Shown one piece after another: positions 17,479 to 26,028 of a DNA stretch of 64,000 bases. A model generated the notes under the pieces. The model saw nothing but the letters and a program-made list of their open reading frames with translations. It was not told the DNA's origin and ran no database searches. A program made the position numbers and the translations under genes. Each line of letters opens with the position of its first letter. Position 1 is the first letter of the stretch. Origin of the DNA: Streptomyces sp. NBC_00353 (lineage in GTDB: Bacteria > Actinomycetota > Actinomycetes > Streptomycetales > Streptomycetaceae); contig NZ_CP107985.1 in assembly GCF_036108815.1 (NCBI RefSeq), forward strand, positions 1,984,001 to 2,048,000, read 5' to 3'.

Positions 17479-18138
17479 ATGCGCACCCCGGAACCTCATC
17501 GCAATGTCGGCGCCTATGCACTGGGCGTGCTCGGCGCTGCCGATGCCTTCCGCTTCGAGGAGCATCTGGCCCAGTGTCCCCTGTGCGAGATCAGGGCGGC
17601 GGAGTTCGGCGCGGTGACCGAGGTGCTCGCGGAGCATGCGCGGCGGACGCCGCCGGGGGTGGATCCGGTGGTTCGGGCGGGCCCGGAGTTGATGCGGCGT
17701 GCGGTGGGTGCGGTGGTGGCCGCGCGGCGCAGGAGCCGCAGGCGACGGCTGGCGCTGGTGGCGGCGGCGGTGGTCCTCGCGGTGGGCGGGCCGCTCGTGG
17801 TGGTCGGTGGATCGGACGGGCCGCCGGGGCAGGCGCAGGTGCAGCGGTGGGCGGCGGCCGACCGGTCCACGGGGATGGCTGCCGTGGTGACGACCGGGGC
17901 GAAGGAGTGGGGCACGGATGTCGGCCTGGAGGTGTCGCGCGCGCCGTTGGCGGGGGTGTGCGCACTGGTCGCGGTGGGGCGGGACGGCAACGAGGAGACG
18001 GTCACCACCTGGTCGGTGGCCGACCCGGACGAGAAGCCGCTGTCGATGCAGGGCGGGGCTGCGTTGCACCCGGCCGCCATCGACCGTTTCGAGATCCGTG
18101 CGGCGGACGGACGGCGGCTGCTGCAACTGACCCGCTGA
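17479..18138 (+). CDS. Membrane anti-sigma factor (zf-HC2/RsuA-like)
   Basis: 219 residues. N-terminal ZAS domain with HRNVGAYALGVL and the H-x3-C-x2-C motif HLAQCPLC; a membrane helix at about 89-110 after an Arg-rich stretch; then an extracytoplasmic domain with the look of an anti-sigma-K/RskA C-terminal region. The ATG at 17479 gives the conserved start; a GTG at 17425 would extend it. It is divergent from the response regulator by 72 bases. No ECF gene is adjacent; the nearest, at 12026, already has another ZAS gene, so the partner is unclear. Confidence 0.82.
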   Translation: MRTPEPHRNVGAYALGVLGAADAFRFEEHLAQCPLCEIRAAEFGAVTEVLAEHARRTPPGVDPVVRAGPELMRRAVGAVVAARRRSRRRRLALVAAAVVLAVGGPLVVVGGSDGPPGQAQVQRWAAADRSTGMAAVVTTGAKEWGTDVGLEVSRAPLAGVCALVAVGRDGNEETVTTWSVADPDEKPLSMQGGAALHPAAIDRFEIRAADGRRLLQLTR

Positions 18139-18164
18139 GGGCCGGCGGTGAGCACGGCGGTGCG

Positions 18165-19025
18165 CTATTTGAGCAGCTTCGAGAGCCGGCGGTCGGCGAG
18201 CGGTTTGCCGCCCGTCTGGCAGGTCGGGCAGTACTGCAGTGACGAGTCGCTGAACGAGACCTCCCGGATGGTGTCCCCGCAGACCGGGCAGGGTTCGCCG
18301 GTGCGGCCGTGGACGCGGAGCCCGCTCTTCTTCTCCGCCTTCAGCTTTCCGGCCGCCACGCCGCTGGAGCGTGCCACAGCGTCGTGGAGCGTGGTGCGCA
18401 GCGCGGCGTGCAGCCGGGTGGTCTCGTCGTCGGTGAGGCTCGCGGCCAGTTTGAACGGTGACATCTTCGCGGCGTGCAGGATCTCGTCGCTGTAGGCGTT
18501 GCCGATGCCCGCGATCAGCGATTGGTCGCGCAGAGCTCCCTTGATCCGACGGCGTTCCCCGGCGAGCAGCGCGGCGAACGCGTCACGGTCGAAGGCGTCG
18601 TCGAGCGGATCGGGCCCCAGGCGGACGATGCCGGGCACCTCGGCCGGGTCGCGCACCAGATACACGGCGAGGCGTTTGGTGGTGCCCGCCTCGGTGAGGT
18701 CGAAGCCGTCGCCACCGGTGAGTACGGTGCGCAGCGCCAGGGGTCCCTTGCCGGGGCGCGGCGGGGTGGCGGGGAAGCTGTCCTTCCAGTGCAGCCAGCC
18801 GGCCCGGGCGAGATGGGCGACCAGGTGCAGCGGGCCGACGCCGATGTCCAGGAACTTGCCGTGCCGCGCGACGCCGGTGACGGTGAGGCCTTCCAGGGCG
18901 GTGAGCGGTGGGTCGTAGGTCTTGAGCACGCTGACGGCGAGCGGCAGGACGCGGGCGATCTCCTTGCCGACCAGGTTTTCGTCGAGGAAGACCCGCAGGG
19001 CCTCGACCTCCGGTAGTTCGGGCAT
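18165..19025 (-). CDS. Fpg/Nei-family DNA glycosylase
   Basis: 286 residues. It begins with Pro2-Glu3 in MPELPEVE, the catalytic N-terminus of formamidopyrimidine-DNA glycosylases. The conserved Lys sits in VARHGKFLDI, the helix-two-turn-helix in IAGIGNAYSDEILHAAKMSP, and the zinc finger in CPVC...CPTCQ near the C-terminus. It excises oxidised bases and cuts the strand by beta,delta-elimination. Whether it prefers 8-oxoguanine or pyrimidine damage cannot be told. Convergent with the anti-sigma gene. Confidence 0.93.
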   Translation of the reverse strand: MPELPEVEALRVFLDENLVGKEIARVLPLAVSVLKTYDPPLTALEGLTVTGVARHGKFLDIGVGPLHLVAHLARAGWLHWKDSFPATPPRPGKGPLALRTVLTGGDGFDLTEAGTTKRLAVYLVRDPAEVPGIVRLGPDPLDDAFDRDAFAALLAGERRRIKGALRDQSLIAGIGNAYSDEILHAAKMSPFKLAASLTDDETTRLHAALRTTLHDAVARSSGVAAGKLKAEKKSGLRVHGRTGEPCPVCGDTIREVSFSDSSLQYCPTCQTGGKPLADRRLSKLLK

Positions 19026-19059
19026 GGTTCCCAGGGTGCCGCACCCGACGGGCCCGTGC

Positions 19060-19917
19060 CTATCGAAGTCCGTACACCCGCTCGGCGGTGGTCGCGAAGA
19101 CCGCCGTCCGCTCGTCCTCGGAAAGGTCTTCGGTGAGGGTGCGGGCCGCGTCGACGACTTCCGCGTAACTCGCCGCGAGCCGGCAGACCGGCCAGTCGGA
19201 GCCGAACATCAGCCGGTCGGGCCCGAACGCGTCGAGAACGGTGTCGGCGTACGGGCGGAGGTCGTCGACCGTCCAGGAGCGCAGGTCGGCCTCGGTGACC
19301 AGGCCGGAGAGTTTGCAGACGGTGTTGGGGTGGTCGGCCAGGGCCTTGAGGTCGGCCGCCCAGGGGTGCAGGCTCCGGGTGGCGATGGGCGGCTTGCCGG
19401 CATGGTCGAGTACGAAGGTGAGTTCGGGCAGCAGGGCGGCGGCCGAGACGGTGGCGGGCAGCTGATGGGACTGGACCACCAGGTCGTAGACGAGTCCGGC
19501 GGCGGCCACGGCGGACAGCCCGCGGCGGACGTCGGGGCGCAGCAGCCACTCGGGGTCGGGTTCGCCCTGGACCTGGTGGCGGATGGCGACGAGCCGGTCG
19601 CCGCCGGGGAGTTCACGCAGCGCGGCAAGCGTGTCGGCGATGTCGGGCGCGGTGAGGTCGGTCCAGCCGACGACGCCCGCGACGAGGTCGTTGCCGTCGG
19701 CGAGGGCGAGGAACTCGGGGCTCTCCTCGGGGACGGTGACGGTCTGGACGAGGACGGTGGCGTACACCCCGGCGGCGCGGGCCTCGGGCTCCAGGTCGGC
19801 GAGGGTGAACGTGCGGGCGAGCGGGGCCAGTTCGTCCCCGGTGATCCACTCCTGGTCGCGTACCGCCAGGTCCCATACGTGGTGGTGGGCGTCGACGATC
19901 CGTTCCCGGCCGGTCAT
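19060..19917 (-). CDS. Amidohydrolase, probable L-fucono-1,5-lactonase
   Basis: 285 residues, amidohydrolase_2 fold: metal ligands in IVDAHHHVWDL, a His in FVLDHAGKP and the final Asp in MFGSDWPVC. The ATG at 19917 is one base past the stop of the mutarotase gene, so the two are cotranscribed. With the mutarotase and aldo/keto reductase upstream this gives three enzymes of the oxidative L-fucose (or L-rhamnose) route: mutarotation, oxidation to the lactone, then lactone hydrolysis. The fucose assignment is supported by the fucosidase gene at 28956 but is inferred. Confidence 0.85.
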   Translation of the reverse strand: MTGRERIVDAHHHVWDLAVRDQEWITGDELAPLARTFTLADLEPEARAAGVYATVLVQTVTVPEESPEFLALADGNDLVAGVVGWTDLTAPDIADTLAALRELPGGDRLVAIRHQVQGEPDPEWLLRPDVRRGLSAVAAAGLVYDLVVQSHQLPATVSAAALLPELTFVLDHAGKPPIATRSLHPWAADLKALADHPNTVCKLSGLVTEADLRSWTVDDLRPYADTVLDAFGPDRLMFGSDWPVCRLAASYAEVVDAARTLTEDLSEDERTAVFATTAERVYGLR

Positions 19918-19918
19918 G

Positions 19919-20230
19919 TCACAGCTCCCAGGCGACGGGGAGACCGGCTGCGGCGCCGTCCGACGAGTAGTCGTGCGCGACATCGAGGAGCTCGTCCATC
20001 CGGGCCTGCCAGGCGACGTTGACGGGCAGCTGCTCGAGTTCCGCGAGGAGCCGGACGTAGTCCGCGCACTCGATGACGTGGAAGAGGTCGGTGCCGCTGC
20101 GCCAGATCGTCCACGAGGTGGCGCCCGCCGCCCGGATCGCGGTGGTGAGTTCCGCGGGGACTTCACGGTGCGCTGCCTCGTACTCCTCGATGCGGTCGGC
20201 GCGGACCTTGGTGTGCAGGGCGATCCTCAT
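19919..20230 (-). CDS. L-fucose/L-rhamnose mutarotase (RhaM family)
   Basis: 103 residues, the usual size. Family motifs include the N-terminal MRIALHTKVR, catalytic His in EAAHREVPAEL, and W-containing SWTIWRSGTDLFHVIEC and WQARMDELL. It interconverts alpha and beta anomers of 6-deoxyhexoses in the cytoplasm. Tightly packed between the aldo/keto reductase (2 bases) and the amidohydrolase (1 base). Many sequences with this fold act on L-fucose instead of rhamnose, consistent with its partners. Confidence 0.9.
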   Translation of the reverse strand: MRIALHTKVRADRIEEYEAAHREVPAELTTAIRAAGATSWTIWRSGTDLFHVIECADYVRLLAELEQLPVNVAWQARMDELLDVAHDYSSDGAAAGLPVAWEL

Positions 20231-20232
20231 GA

Positions 20233-21231
20233 TCAGCGTCCGTCCTCGTCGAGCGGGTCCTCGGTGAGCAGGCCCTCGGCGCGCAGGTCGTCCCAGACGG
20301 CGTCCGGGATCTCGCGGGAGAGCAGGTCGGCGGCGTCGTGCATCTCGTCCGGCGAGCGGGTGCCGACGAGCACCGAGGCGACGGCCGGGTGAGCGAGCGG
20401 GTAGTGCAGCGCGGCGGCGCGCAGCGGTACGCCGTGCGCCTCGGTGACGGCTTTGATGCGCAGGGCCCGGTCGAGCAAGGTGATCGGGGCGGCAGCGTAG
20501 TCGTAGGTCGCGCCGGGGCGCGGGTCGGCGAGCAGCCCGGAGTTGAAGACCCCGCCGATGACGACGGAGCGGCCGCGGGCGGCTGCTTCGGGCAGCAGCT
20601 CGGCCAGCGCGGACTGGTCGAGGAGGGTGTAGCGACCGGCGCAGAGCACGGCGTCGACGTCGGTGTCGCGCAGGAAGCGGGTGAGCATTGCGGTCTGGTT
20701 CATGCCCGCGCCGATGGCGCCGACAACACCTTCCGCGCGCAGCTTCTCCAGGGCCGGATAGGCCGTGCCGAAGGCTGCCTCGGCGTGGTCGTCCGGGTCG
20801 TGCAGATAGGCGATGTCGATCCGGTCGAGGCCGAGCCGTTCGAGGCTGTCCTCGATGCTGCGTCGTACACCGTCGGCGCTGAAGTCCCAGCGGCGTCGGT
20901 GGGTGGCCCTTACGGCGAATCCTTCGGAGAGACCGTCGTCCGGGGCCGGCGCGCCGGCCGGCAGGGGGTCGAGCACCCGTCCGACCTTGGTGGACACCAC
21001 ATACGTGTCGCGGGGCCGGTGGCGCAGGGCCTCGCCGAGCCTGCGTTCGGAGAGGCCGAGCCCGTAGTGCGGTGCCGTGTCGAAGTAGCGGACGCCCTCG
21101 TCCCAGGCGGCGTCCACGGCGGCGGCGGCCTGCGCGGGATCGACCTCGTGGAAGAGATTGCCGATGCCGGCCGCCCCGAAGGACAGCTCGGTCACCTCGA
21201 CCGCACTGCTTCCCACCCTGTTTCGCCGCAT
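20233..21231 (-). CDS. Aldo/keto reductase, probable L-fucose dehydrogenase
   Basis: 332 residues, AKR fold with the tetrad Asp (in RYFDTAPHYG), Tyr (same motif), Lys (in VSTKVGR) and His (in AYLHDPDD). Similar to D-threo-aldose 1-dehydrogenases that oxidise L-fucose to the lactone with NAD(P). The ATG at 21231 has GAGGG upstream. It is the first gene of the three-gene operon. A near-palindrome centred on GAATATTC lies about 40 bases upstream and may be an operator. Later steps (dehydratase, keto-acid dehydrogenase) are not in this window. Confidence 0.87.
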   Translation of the reverse strand: MRRNRVGSSAVEVTELSFGAAGIGNLFHEVDPAQAAAAVDAAWDEGVRYFDTAPHYGLGLSERRLGEALRHRPRDTYVVSTKVGRVLDPLPAGAPAPDDGLSEGFAVRATHRRRWDFSADGVRRSIEDSLERLGLDRIDIAYLHDPDDHAEAAFGTAYPALEKLRAEGVVGAIGAGMNQTAMLTRFLRDTDVDAVLCAGRYTLLDQSALAELLPEAAARGRSVVIGGVFNSGLLADPRPGATYDYAAAPITLLDRALRIKAVTEAHGVPLRAAALHYPLAHPAVASVLVGTRSPDEMHDAADLLSREIPDAVWDDLRAEGLLTEDPLDEDGR

Positions 21232-21268
21232 GCCGTTGCCGCCCTCCCCGATGATCGCTGTTTCTGCA

Positions 21269-21284
21269 CAACGAATATTCATCG
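21269..21284. promoter_or_regulatory. Candidate operator of the fucose operon
   Basis: CAACGAATATTCATCG contains the perfect palindrome GAATATTC with partly symmetric flanks. It stands in the AT-rich leader of the aldo/keto reductase gene, 38 bases before its ATG. The regulator is unknown. Confidence 0.35.
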
Positions 21285-21351
21285 GATCACTTGGGCACGT
21301 CAACTCCCCGAACGCCACCACGTGCCGCTTGTGCGAGGAAATTTGTCCGAC

Positions 21352-22776
21352 CTATAGATGGACGCCTTCCGACAGCCGGGCGCCCTGGTCCGCCGGCATC
21401 AGGGCGAGCAGCTCGCGCAGCTCGTCCTCGGCGCAGCGGGCCAGCCGCTCCAGGTCCGGGACCGCTTTGCCGTCGGCAACCAGACCGATGTGCACCCGGC
21501 CGCTGTACGTGGACAGGGCGACAGCCAGGGACTGGCCGCGGGCCAGCGGCGCCATCGGATAGACGGCCTGCAGCGGGCAACCGCCGAGCGAGAGCGCCGA
21601 GCGCGGCAGCGGCACACTGGTGACCAGCACGTCGAAGAGCATCCGGGCCGCGCTGCCCGCCAGCGGGGCACCGAAGCGATGCGCCAGCGAAGGCAGTTGA
21701 TCGGCGAGTACGGCGACCGCACCCGCGCCCCGCAGCGGTCCGGCGGCCTTGTTGCGGTCCATGGCCGTACGGACGGCGCGCAGCCGGTTCCACGGGTCGG
21801 CCTCGGAGACGGGGAGGCCCAGCAGATAGGCGGAGAGCCGGTTCCCGGTGGCGGCGGTGGCACCGGGCCTGCGCCGGGAGACGGGGACGAGGGCGCGCGG
21901 GTCGGCGTCGGGCAGCTGGTCGCCGCGCTCCAGCATCCAGCGGCGGAGCGCCCCGGCGACGACCCCGAGCAGGACGTCATTGGTGGTGCCGCCCACGATC
22001 CGGCGGATCCGGCGGACGGCCTCGGCGTCCAGGTCGGTGGTGGCCAGGCGCCGGGTGCCGCTGGAGGTCGCGGTGAGTGCGGGGGCGCCGCGCAGATCGA
22101 GGCGGCTGGCCCGCACGACGGAAGCGCCGACACCGAACGCCCGGCCGAGATCCTCGATCCGGCCCAGCGCGAAGCCGGCCACCTGGCGTGGCCCGGGCAT
22201 CCAGGAGCGGGGCGGGACCGGGCGTGCCAGGCGGGTGCTCGAACCACCGCGGGAGCGGGCCCCGACGGAGGCGATCTCGTCGAAGATCCCGGCACCGATG
22301 GCGACCGCGCGCATTCCGTCGGCGAGCGCGTGATGCAGTTTCACGAGCACGGCGAAGGGGCCGTCGTCGGCGCCGCTGATGACGTACATCTGCCAGGGCG
22401 GCAGCCCGCGTTCGAGGGGCTGCTCCATCAGCTCACCGGCGAGCCGGGTGGCCCCTGCCATGAACCCGCCGCCCGCCGGGTCCACCTCGCTCCGGGGCAG
22501 CCGCACCCGCTTGACGTGCCGGTACACGTCGAACTCCTTGTCGACGGACCAGGCGGCGCCGCCGACCGGCAGCAGGACGTCCCGTACGCGCATCCGCAGC
22601 CGGGGGATCGCGGCCGCGCGGGTGCCGAGCAGCTGAAGGACCGCCCCCGCGTCGACACCTGGCGCGGAGACAGGGGGCGGCGAGAAGACGGCGAGCGCGC
22701 CGAGGTGCATCGGGTGCGCATCGGTTTCGAGGTGCCAGAAGGCCAGATCGAGAGGTGCCAGTAGCTCAGTGCCCAA
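21352..22776 (-). CDS. WS/DGAT-family acyltransferase
   Basis: 474 residues. Starts with the family N-terminus LAPLDLAFWHLET and HPMHLGALAVF. The catalytic HHxxxDG motif is HHALADG near residue 144. The C-terminal NDVLLGVVAGALRRWML and the conserved late Gly/Pro stretches fit wax ester synthase/acyl-CoA:diacylglycerol acyltransferases, which make storage triacylglycerol at the membrane. The start is TTG at 22776 with GAGGA four bases upstream; an in-frame stop sits 12 bases farther up, so no longer start exists. Confidence 0.9.
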   Translation of the reverse strand: MGTELLAPLDLAFWHLETDAHPMHLGALAVFSPPPVSAPGVDAGAVLQLLGTRAAAIPRLRMRVRDVLLPVGGAAWSVDKEFDVYRHVKRVRLPRSEVDPAGGGFMAGATRLAGELMEQPLERGLPPWQMYVISGADDGPFAVLVKLHHALADGMRAVAIGAGIFDEIASVGARSRGGSSTRLARPVPPRSWMPGPRQVAGFALGRIEDLGRAFGVGASVVRASRLDLRGAPALTATSSGTRRLATTDLDAEAVRRIRRIVGGTTNDVLLGVVAGALRRWMLERGDQLPDADPRALVPVSRRRPGATAATGNRLSAYLLGLPVSEADPWNRLRAVRTAMDRNKAAGPLRGAGAVAVLADQLPSLAHRFGAPLAGSAARMLFDVLVTSVPLPRSALSLGGCPLQAVYPMAPLARGQSLAVALSTYSGRVHIGLVADGKAVPDLERLARCAEDELRELLALMPADQGARLSEGVHL

Positions 22777-22852
22777 CGGATCCTCATGTCATCGAAGACA
22801 AAGATTGCCGGAGTCAACGACTGCCGCAGTCGCAGTCAATCCCCCTCGATCG

Positions 22853-22888
22853 GTTACGGTCAAGTACAGACATGTTACGTTCTGTTAC
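22853..22888. repeat. Three phased GTTAC repeats before the WS/DGAT gene
   Basis: GTTAC occurs at 22853, 22874 and 22884, spaced 21 and 10 bases, i.e. on the same face of the helix. The region is AT-richer than its surroundings and lies upstream of the WS/DGAT start. This looks like a transcription factor site; the factor is unknown. Confidence 0.4.
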
Positions 22889-22942
22889 TGTCCGGTAGTG
22901 TCCCCCGCTCCCTCCACCGGCCCAGCCCCTCCGCCCGACCCG

Positions 22943-25009
22943 TCATTCGCGCTCCGGAATGATGAATTCGCACCAGACGCACTTGCCGGTGCCGCGGGAC
23001 TCCACACCCCAGGTGTCAGCCAGCCGGTCCACCAGCATCAGGCCCCGTCCGGACACCCCGGTCTCGCCCGCGTCCCGGCGTCGCGGCAGGGCGCTCGACC
23101 GGTCCTCGACATCGACCCGCAGCCGCCGCCCGGACCCGGTGAGCACCCGAACGGTGACGATCGCCCCGCCGTCCGTGTGCATCAGCGCATTGGTGATCAG
23201 CTCGTCGGCGGCCAGCTCGACCTCGTCCGCCCGTTCCTTCGCGCCCCAGGCGCGTACCGCGGCCCGGATCATGTGCCGGGACGAGCTCAGCGCCTCCGGG
23301 TCGTTCTGGGCCACGTTCTGCTGGAGCCGACCGCCCGGCTGGGGCGCGTGCGCGGCCTTGCGGCGCAGCAGCAGCAGCGCCACATCGTCCTCGCCGCCGC
23401 ACTCCTCGACCTCCTCGCAGAGCTGGTCGGCCAGTTGCTGGAGGTCCTGCGGACCGTTGCGGATCATGGCGGCCAGCAACTGCATCCCCTCGTCGAGATC
23501 GGCGCCGGGCACCTCCACCAGGCCGTCGGTGTACAGCACCATCGTCTGACCCGGGTCCAGCTCCATGGTGCTGACCGGGTACTCGAGCCCTCCGAACTCG
23601 GCCGAAAGCCCCAGCGGCAGCCCGCCCTCGACGGGCATCCTGCGACAACTCCCGTCGGCGTCCCGGACCAGCGGATCGATATGACCGGCCCGGACCAGCT
23701 GTATGACTCCGGTGGTCAGGTCGAGCTCGGCGTACGTGCAGGTCGCGAAGCGGTCGGTGTCGAGTTCGTGGAGGAACGCGGAGGCCCGCGCCATGACCGT
23801 GGCCGGGCTGTGCCCCTCCGCCGCATACGCACGGAGCACGATGCGCAGCTGTCCCATGACGGCCGCCGCGTGCGTGTCGTGGCCCTGTACGTCGCCGATG
23901 ACTGCGCCGACGCGGCCGCCGGGAAGCGGAATGACGTCGTACCAGTCGCCGCCGATGTCCTGCCCCTGCCGGGCCGAGCGGTACCGGACGGCGATCTGCG
24001 CGCCCGGTACCTCGGGGATCCGGCGGGGCAGCATGGCCTGCTGGAGGCCCTCGGCGAGGTCGTGCTCCTGCTCGTACAGCATGGCCCGCTGGAGGCTCTG
24101 GGCGATGGAGCTGCCGAGTGCGACCAGCAGATTGCGTTCGTCGCCCTCGAAGCCGTCCTTGTCGCTGTAGAGGAGTCCGAGTGCACCGATGGGCCGGGCC
24201 TGGGCGATCAGCGGCAGATAGGCGGCGGAGGTGATGCCGAGACCGCTGATGCGCGGCCACAGGATCGGGTACGAGGCGGCGAAGTCCTCGGCGGACACGA
24301 TGAATCGAGGCCTGAGCGTACGGATCACTTCGCTCATCGGGTACGGCTCGTCCGTACGGGTGAAACGGGTACCCGGCACGAAGGACCCCGCGGGACCGTC
24401 CGCGACGAGATGGATGCGCCCGGCTTCGAGGAGCCCCACGACGAGGCTGGTCGCACCGAGGTGGGCCAGGCCCTGCGAGTTCTTCAGCACCTCGATGACG
24501 TCCTGGACGGTACGGGCATGGGCCAGGGCGGCCGTCGTGGTCTCGACCAGGCTGGTGCGGCGGTGCCGCTCCTCGTCCAGCTCCCGGCGGGCGGTGGAGT
24601 CGGCCAGTTCCTCGGTGGCGTCCCGGACAATGCCGATGATGCGATGGGGGCGGCCGGCCTCGTCGCGACGGATGAAGCCCTGGGTGTGGGTCCAGCGCAG
24701 CGTGCCGTCGCGCCGGAGTATGCGGAAGTACGCCCCGTAGTTGACCTGCCCGCGTTTGAGGGCCTCGGACACCATGGCATCGAGTCGTGCGGCCTCGTCG
24801 GTCGGTACCCGAGGACCGAGGCACTCCGGCCGGCCGTCGTATTCGTCGGCGCGCAGGTCGAACACGTCGAGCGCGGGCCGGTCCATATGCATGAGGCCGC
24901 TGTCGAGGTCCCAGTCGAAGCTGCCCATACGGTTCAGGGCGAGGCTGAGATCCGGGTGGGCGGGCCAGTCGTCCGGGAGTGACAGGGCACCCGCAACCCG
25001 ATCATCCAT
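22943..25009 (-). CDS. PAS-GAF-SpoIIE phosphatase with C-terminal HATPase
   Basis: 688 residues, no membrane helix. Order: PAS (about 25-130, with FRILRRDGTLRWTHTQGFI), GAF (about 165-310), PP2C/SpoIIE phosphatase (about 330-545, with GGDWYDVIPLPGGR, IGDVQGHD and GEDDVALLLLR metal sites) and HATPase_c (about 565-686, with AADELITNALMHTDG and GRGLMLVDRLAD). Such proteins dephosphorylate anti-anti-sigma factors and can phosphorylate them through the kinase end. ATG at 25009 chosen; GTG at 25018 is possible. No anti-anti-sigma gene is next to it. Confidence 0.9.
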   Translation of the reverse strand: MDDRVAGALSLPDDWPAHPDLSLALNRMGSFDWDLDSGLMHMDRPALDVFDLRADEYDGRPECLGPRVPTDEAARLDAMVSEALKRGQVNYGAYFRILRRDGTLRWTHTQGFIRRDEAGRPHRIIGIVRDATEELADSTARRELDEERHRRTSLVETTTAALAHARTVQDVIEVLKNSQGLAHLGATSLVVGLLEAGRIHLVADGPAGSFVPGTRFTRTDEPYPMSEVIRTLRPRFIVSAEDFAASYPILWPRISGLGITSAAYLPLIAQARPIGALGLLYSDKDGFEGDERNLLVALGSSIAQSLQRAMLYEQEHDLAEGLQQAMLPRRIPEVPGAQIAVRYRSARQGQDIGGDWYDVIPLPGGRVGAVIGDVQGHDTHAAAVMGQLRIVLRAYAAEGHSPATVMARASAFLHELDTDRFATCTYAELDLTTGVIQLVRAGHIDPLVRDADGSCRRMPVEGGLPLGLSAEFGGLEYPVSTMELDPGQTMVLYTDGLVEVPGADLDEGMQLLAAMIRNGPQDLQQLADQLCEEVEECGGEDDVALLLLRRKAAHAPQPGGRLQQNVAQNDPEALSSSRHMIRAAVRAWGAKERADEVELAADELITNALMHTDGGAIVTVRVLTGSGRRLRVDVEDRSSALPRRRDAGETGVSGRGLMLVDRLADTWGVESRGTGKCVWCEFIIPERE

Positions 25010-25373
25010 GCGGGTCACTCTGCCATCAATTGTCCGATTCCTCGAATGATCCCGATCGCCGGACGCCAGAGGGCCCGGACACCGCTGTCATGGTCGGCCG
25101 CCCACCGCACCGTCGAAAGTTTCAATCATGCACCTGACAATGCATACGCCAAGATGGTCCAGACCTTCCGTCAATGGGCCTGGACCAGCGACAGGCGAGG
25201 TCGCCGAGCGGGCCGCTCGGCGCGGGAGGCTGCACGAGCAGGGCGCGGCACTGCCCGCGCCGCGCCCGAGCGGCGGCACGGAAGAGCGCATATCGTTCAC
25301 TAGAGGTGGTGCGCCGGTGCGGCTGCAGTCCGCGCGCACAGCACCCCGGAATCCGTGGCGGACGGAGGACGGA
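25010..25373. other. Divergent intergenic region with no gene
   Basis: 364 bases between the SpoIIE phosphatase and the CRP-like gene. An inverted repeat ATGCA-n8-TGCAT lies at 25128-25145 and may be part of a promoter or operator. GGAGGACGG at 25363-25372 is the ribosome site of the next gene. No protein-coding frame here looks real. Confidence 0.4.
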
Positions 25374-25877
25374 ATGTCAACGGCCAAGAATCTGCTGGAC
25401 GCGCTCCCGCCCGAAGGGCGCGCGCGACTGCTCGAACAGGCGGCCCGCGAGGTGTCATTGCCCGTCGGCACCCGGATCTTCGAAGAGGGCCGAAAGGCCG
25501 ACCGCTTCTGGATCATCCGATCCGGCCAGGTCGAACTCGACTTTCATGTGCCCGGCGGTCGTGCCGCGGTGATCGAAACGCTGGGCCGGGACGAACTGCT
25601 GGGCTGGTCCTGGCTGTTCCCGCCACGCATTTGGCATCTCGGCGCCGTCGCGATCTACCCGGTGGACGCCGTGGAGTTCGATGCCGCGGCCGTCTGCGCA
25701 CTGTGCGACGAAGACGCCGAGTTGGGCCGCGCGCTGTACAAGTACGTCGCCGAGACCGTGGCGGCACGGCTGCGCGGGACCCGGACCCGGCTGCTCGCCC
25801 TGTACGGTCCACAGTCCGGCAACCGGGCGGGTACAGCCCATGAAGCGGACATCGGCCAGGACCTCGCGGACATCTGA
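25374..25877 (+). CDS. Cyclic nucleotide-binding domain protein (CRP-like, no HTH)
   Basis: 167 residues. A cNMP-binding fold covers about 15-125: IFEEGRKADRFWIIRSGQVEL, then GGRAAVIETLGRDELLGWSW. The family's usual C-terminal helix-turn-helix is absent; the protein ends soon after a helix (ALYKYVAETVAARLRGTRTRLLALYG). It is therefore a sensor-only variant rather than a DNA-binding regulator. The usual Arg of the cAMP phosphate pocket is not obvious, so the ligand is unknown. ATG at 25374 has GGAGG upstream. Confidence 0.82.
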   Translation: MSTAKNLLDALPPEGRARLLEQAAREVSLPVGTRIFEEGRKADRFWIIRSGQVELDFHVPGGRAAVIETLGRDELLGWSWLFPPRIWHLGAVAIYPVDAVEFDAAAVCALCDEDAELGRALYKYVAETVAARLRGTRTRLLALYGPQSGNRAGTAHEADIGQDLADI

Positions 25878-25953
25878 CCCGCCGCGCACGGTTGCACGCC
25901 ACCCGTCCTTCCTCCACCCCCTGTCGGAGCGGCACACATCCCCGGCACCACTC

Positions 25954-25969
25954 CTTGAACACGTTCAAG
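25954..25969. promoter_or_regulatory. Operator 1 overlapping the YndJ-operon promoter
   Basis: Palindrome CTTGAACACGTTCAAG with 7-bp arms around AC. It covers a -35-like TTGAAC (25955-25960). A -10-like TAGAGT follows at 25978-25983 with a 17-base spacer, so a protein bound here would block RNA polymerase. An identical copy lies at 25999. Confidence 0.65.
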
Positions 25970-25998
25970 AAAGGCTCTAGAGTCGGCACCGGCAACTA

Positions 25999-26014
25999 CT
26001 TGAACACGTTCAAG
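25999..26014. promoter_or_regulatory. Operator 2, identical copy downstream of the promoter
   Basis: Second perfect copy of CTTGAACACGTTCAAG, 45 bases (about four helical turns) after the first and 14 bases before the GTG of the YndJ gene. Two identical 16-bp sites around one promoter strongly suggest a dimeric repressor, for example TetR type; no such gene is adjacent. Confidence 0.65.
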
Positions 26015-26028
26015 ACGGGGGATGTGCG

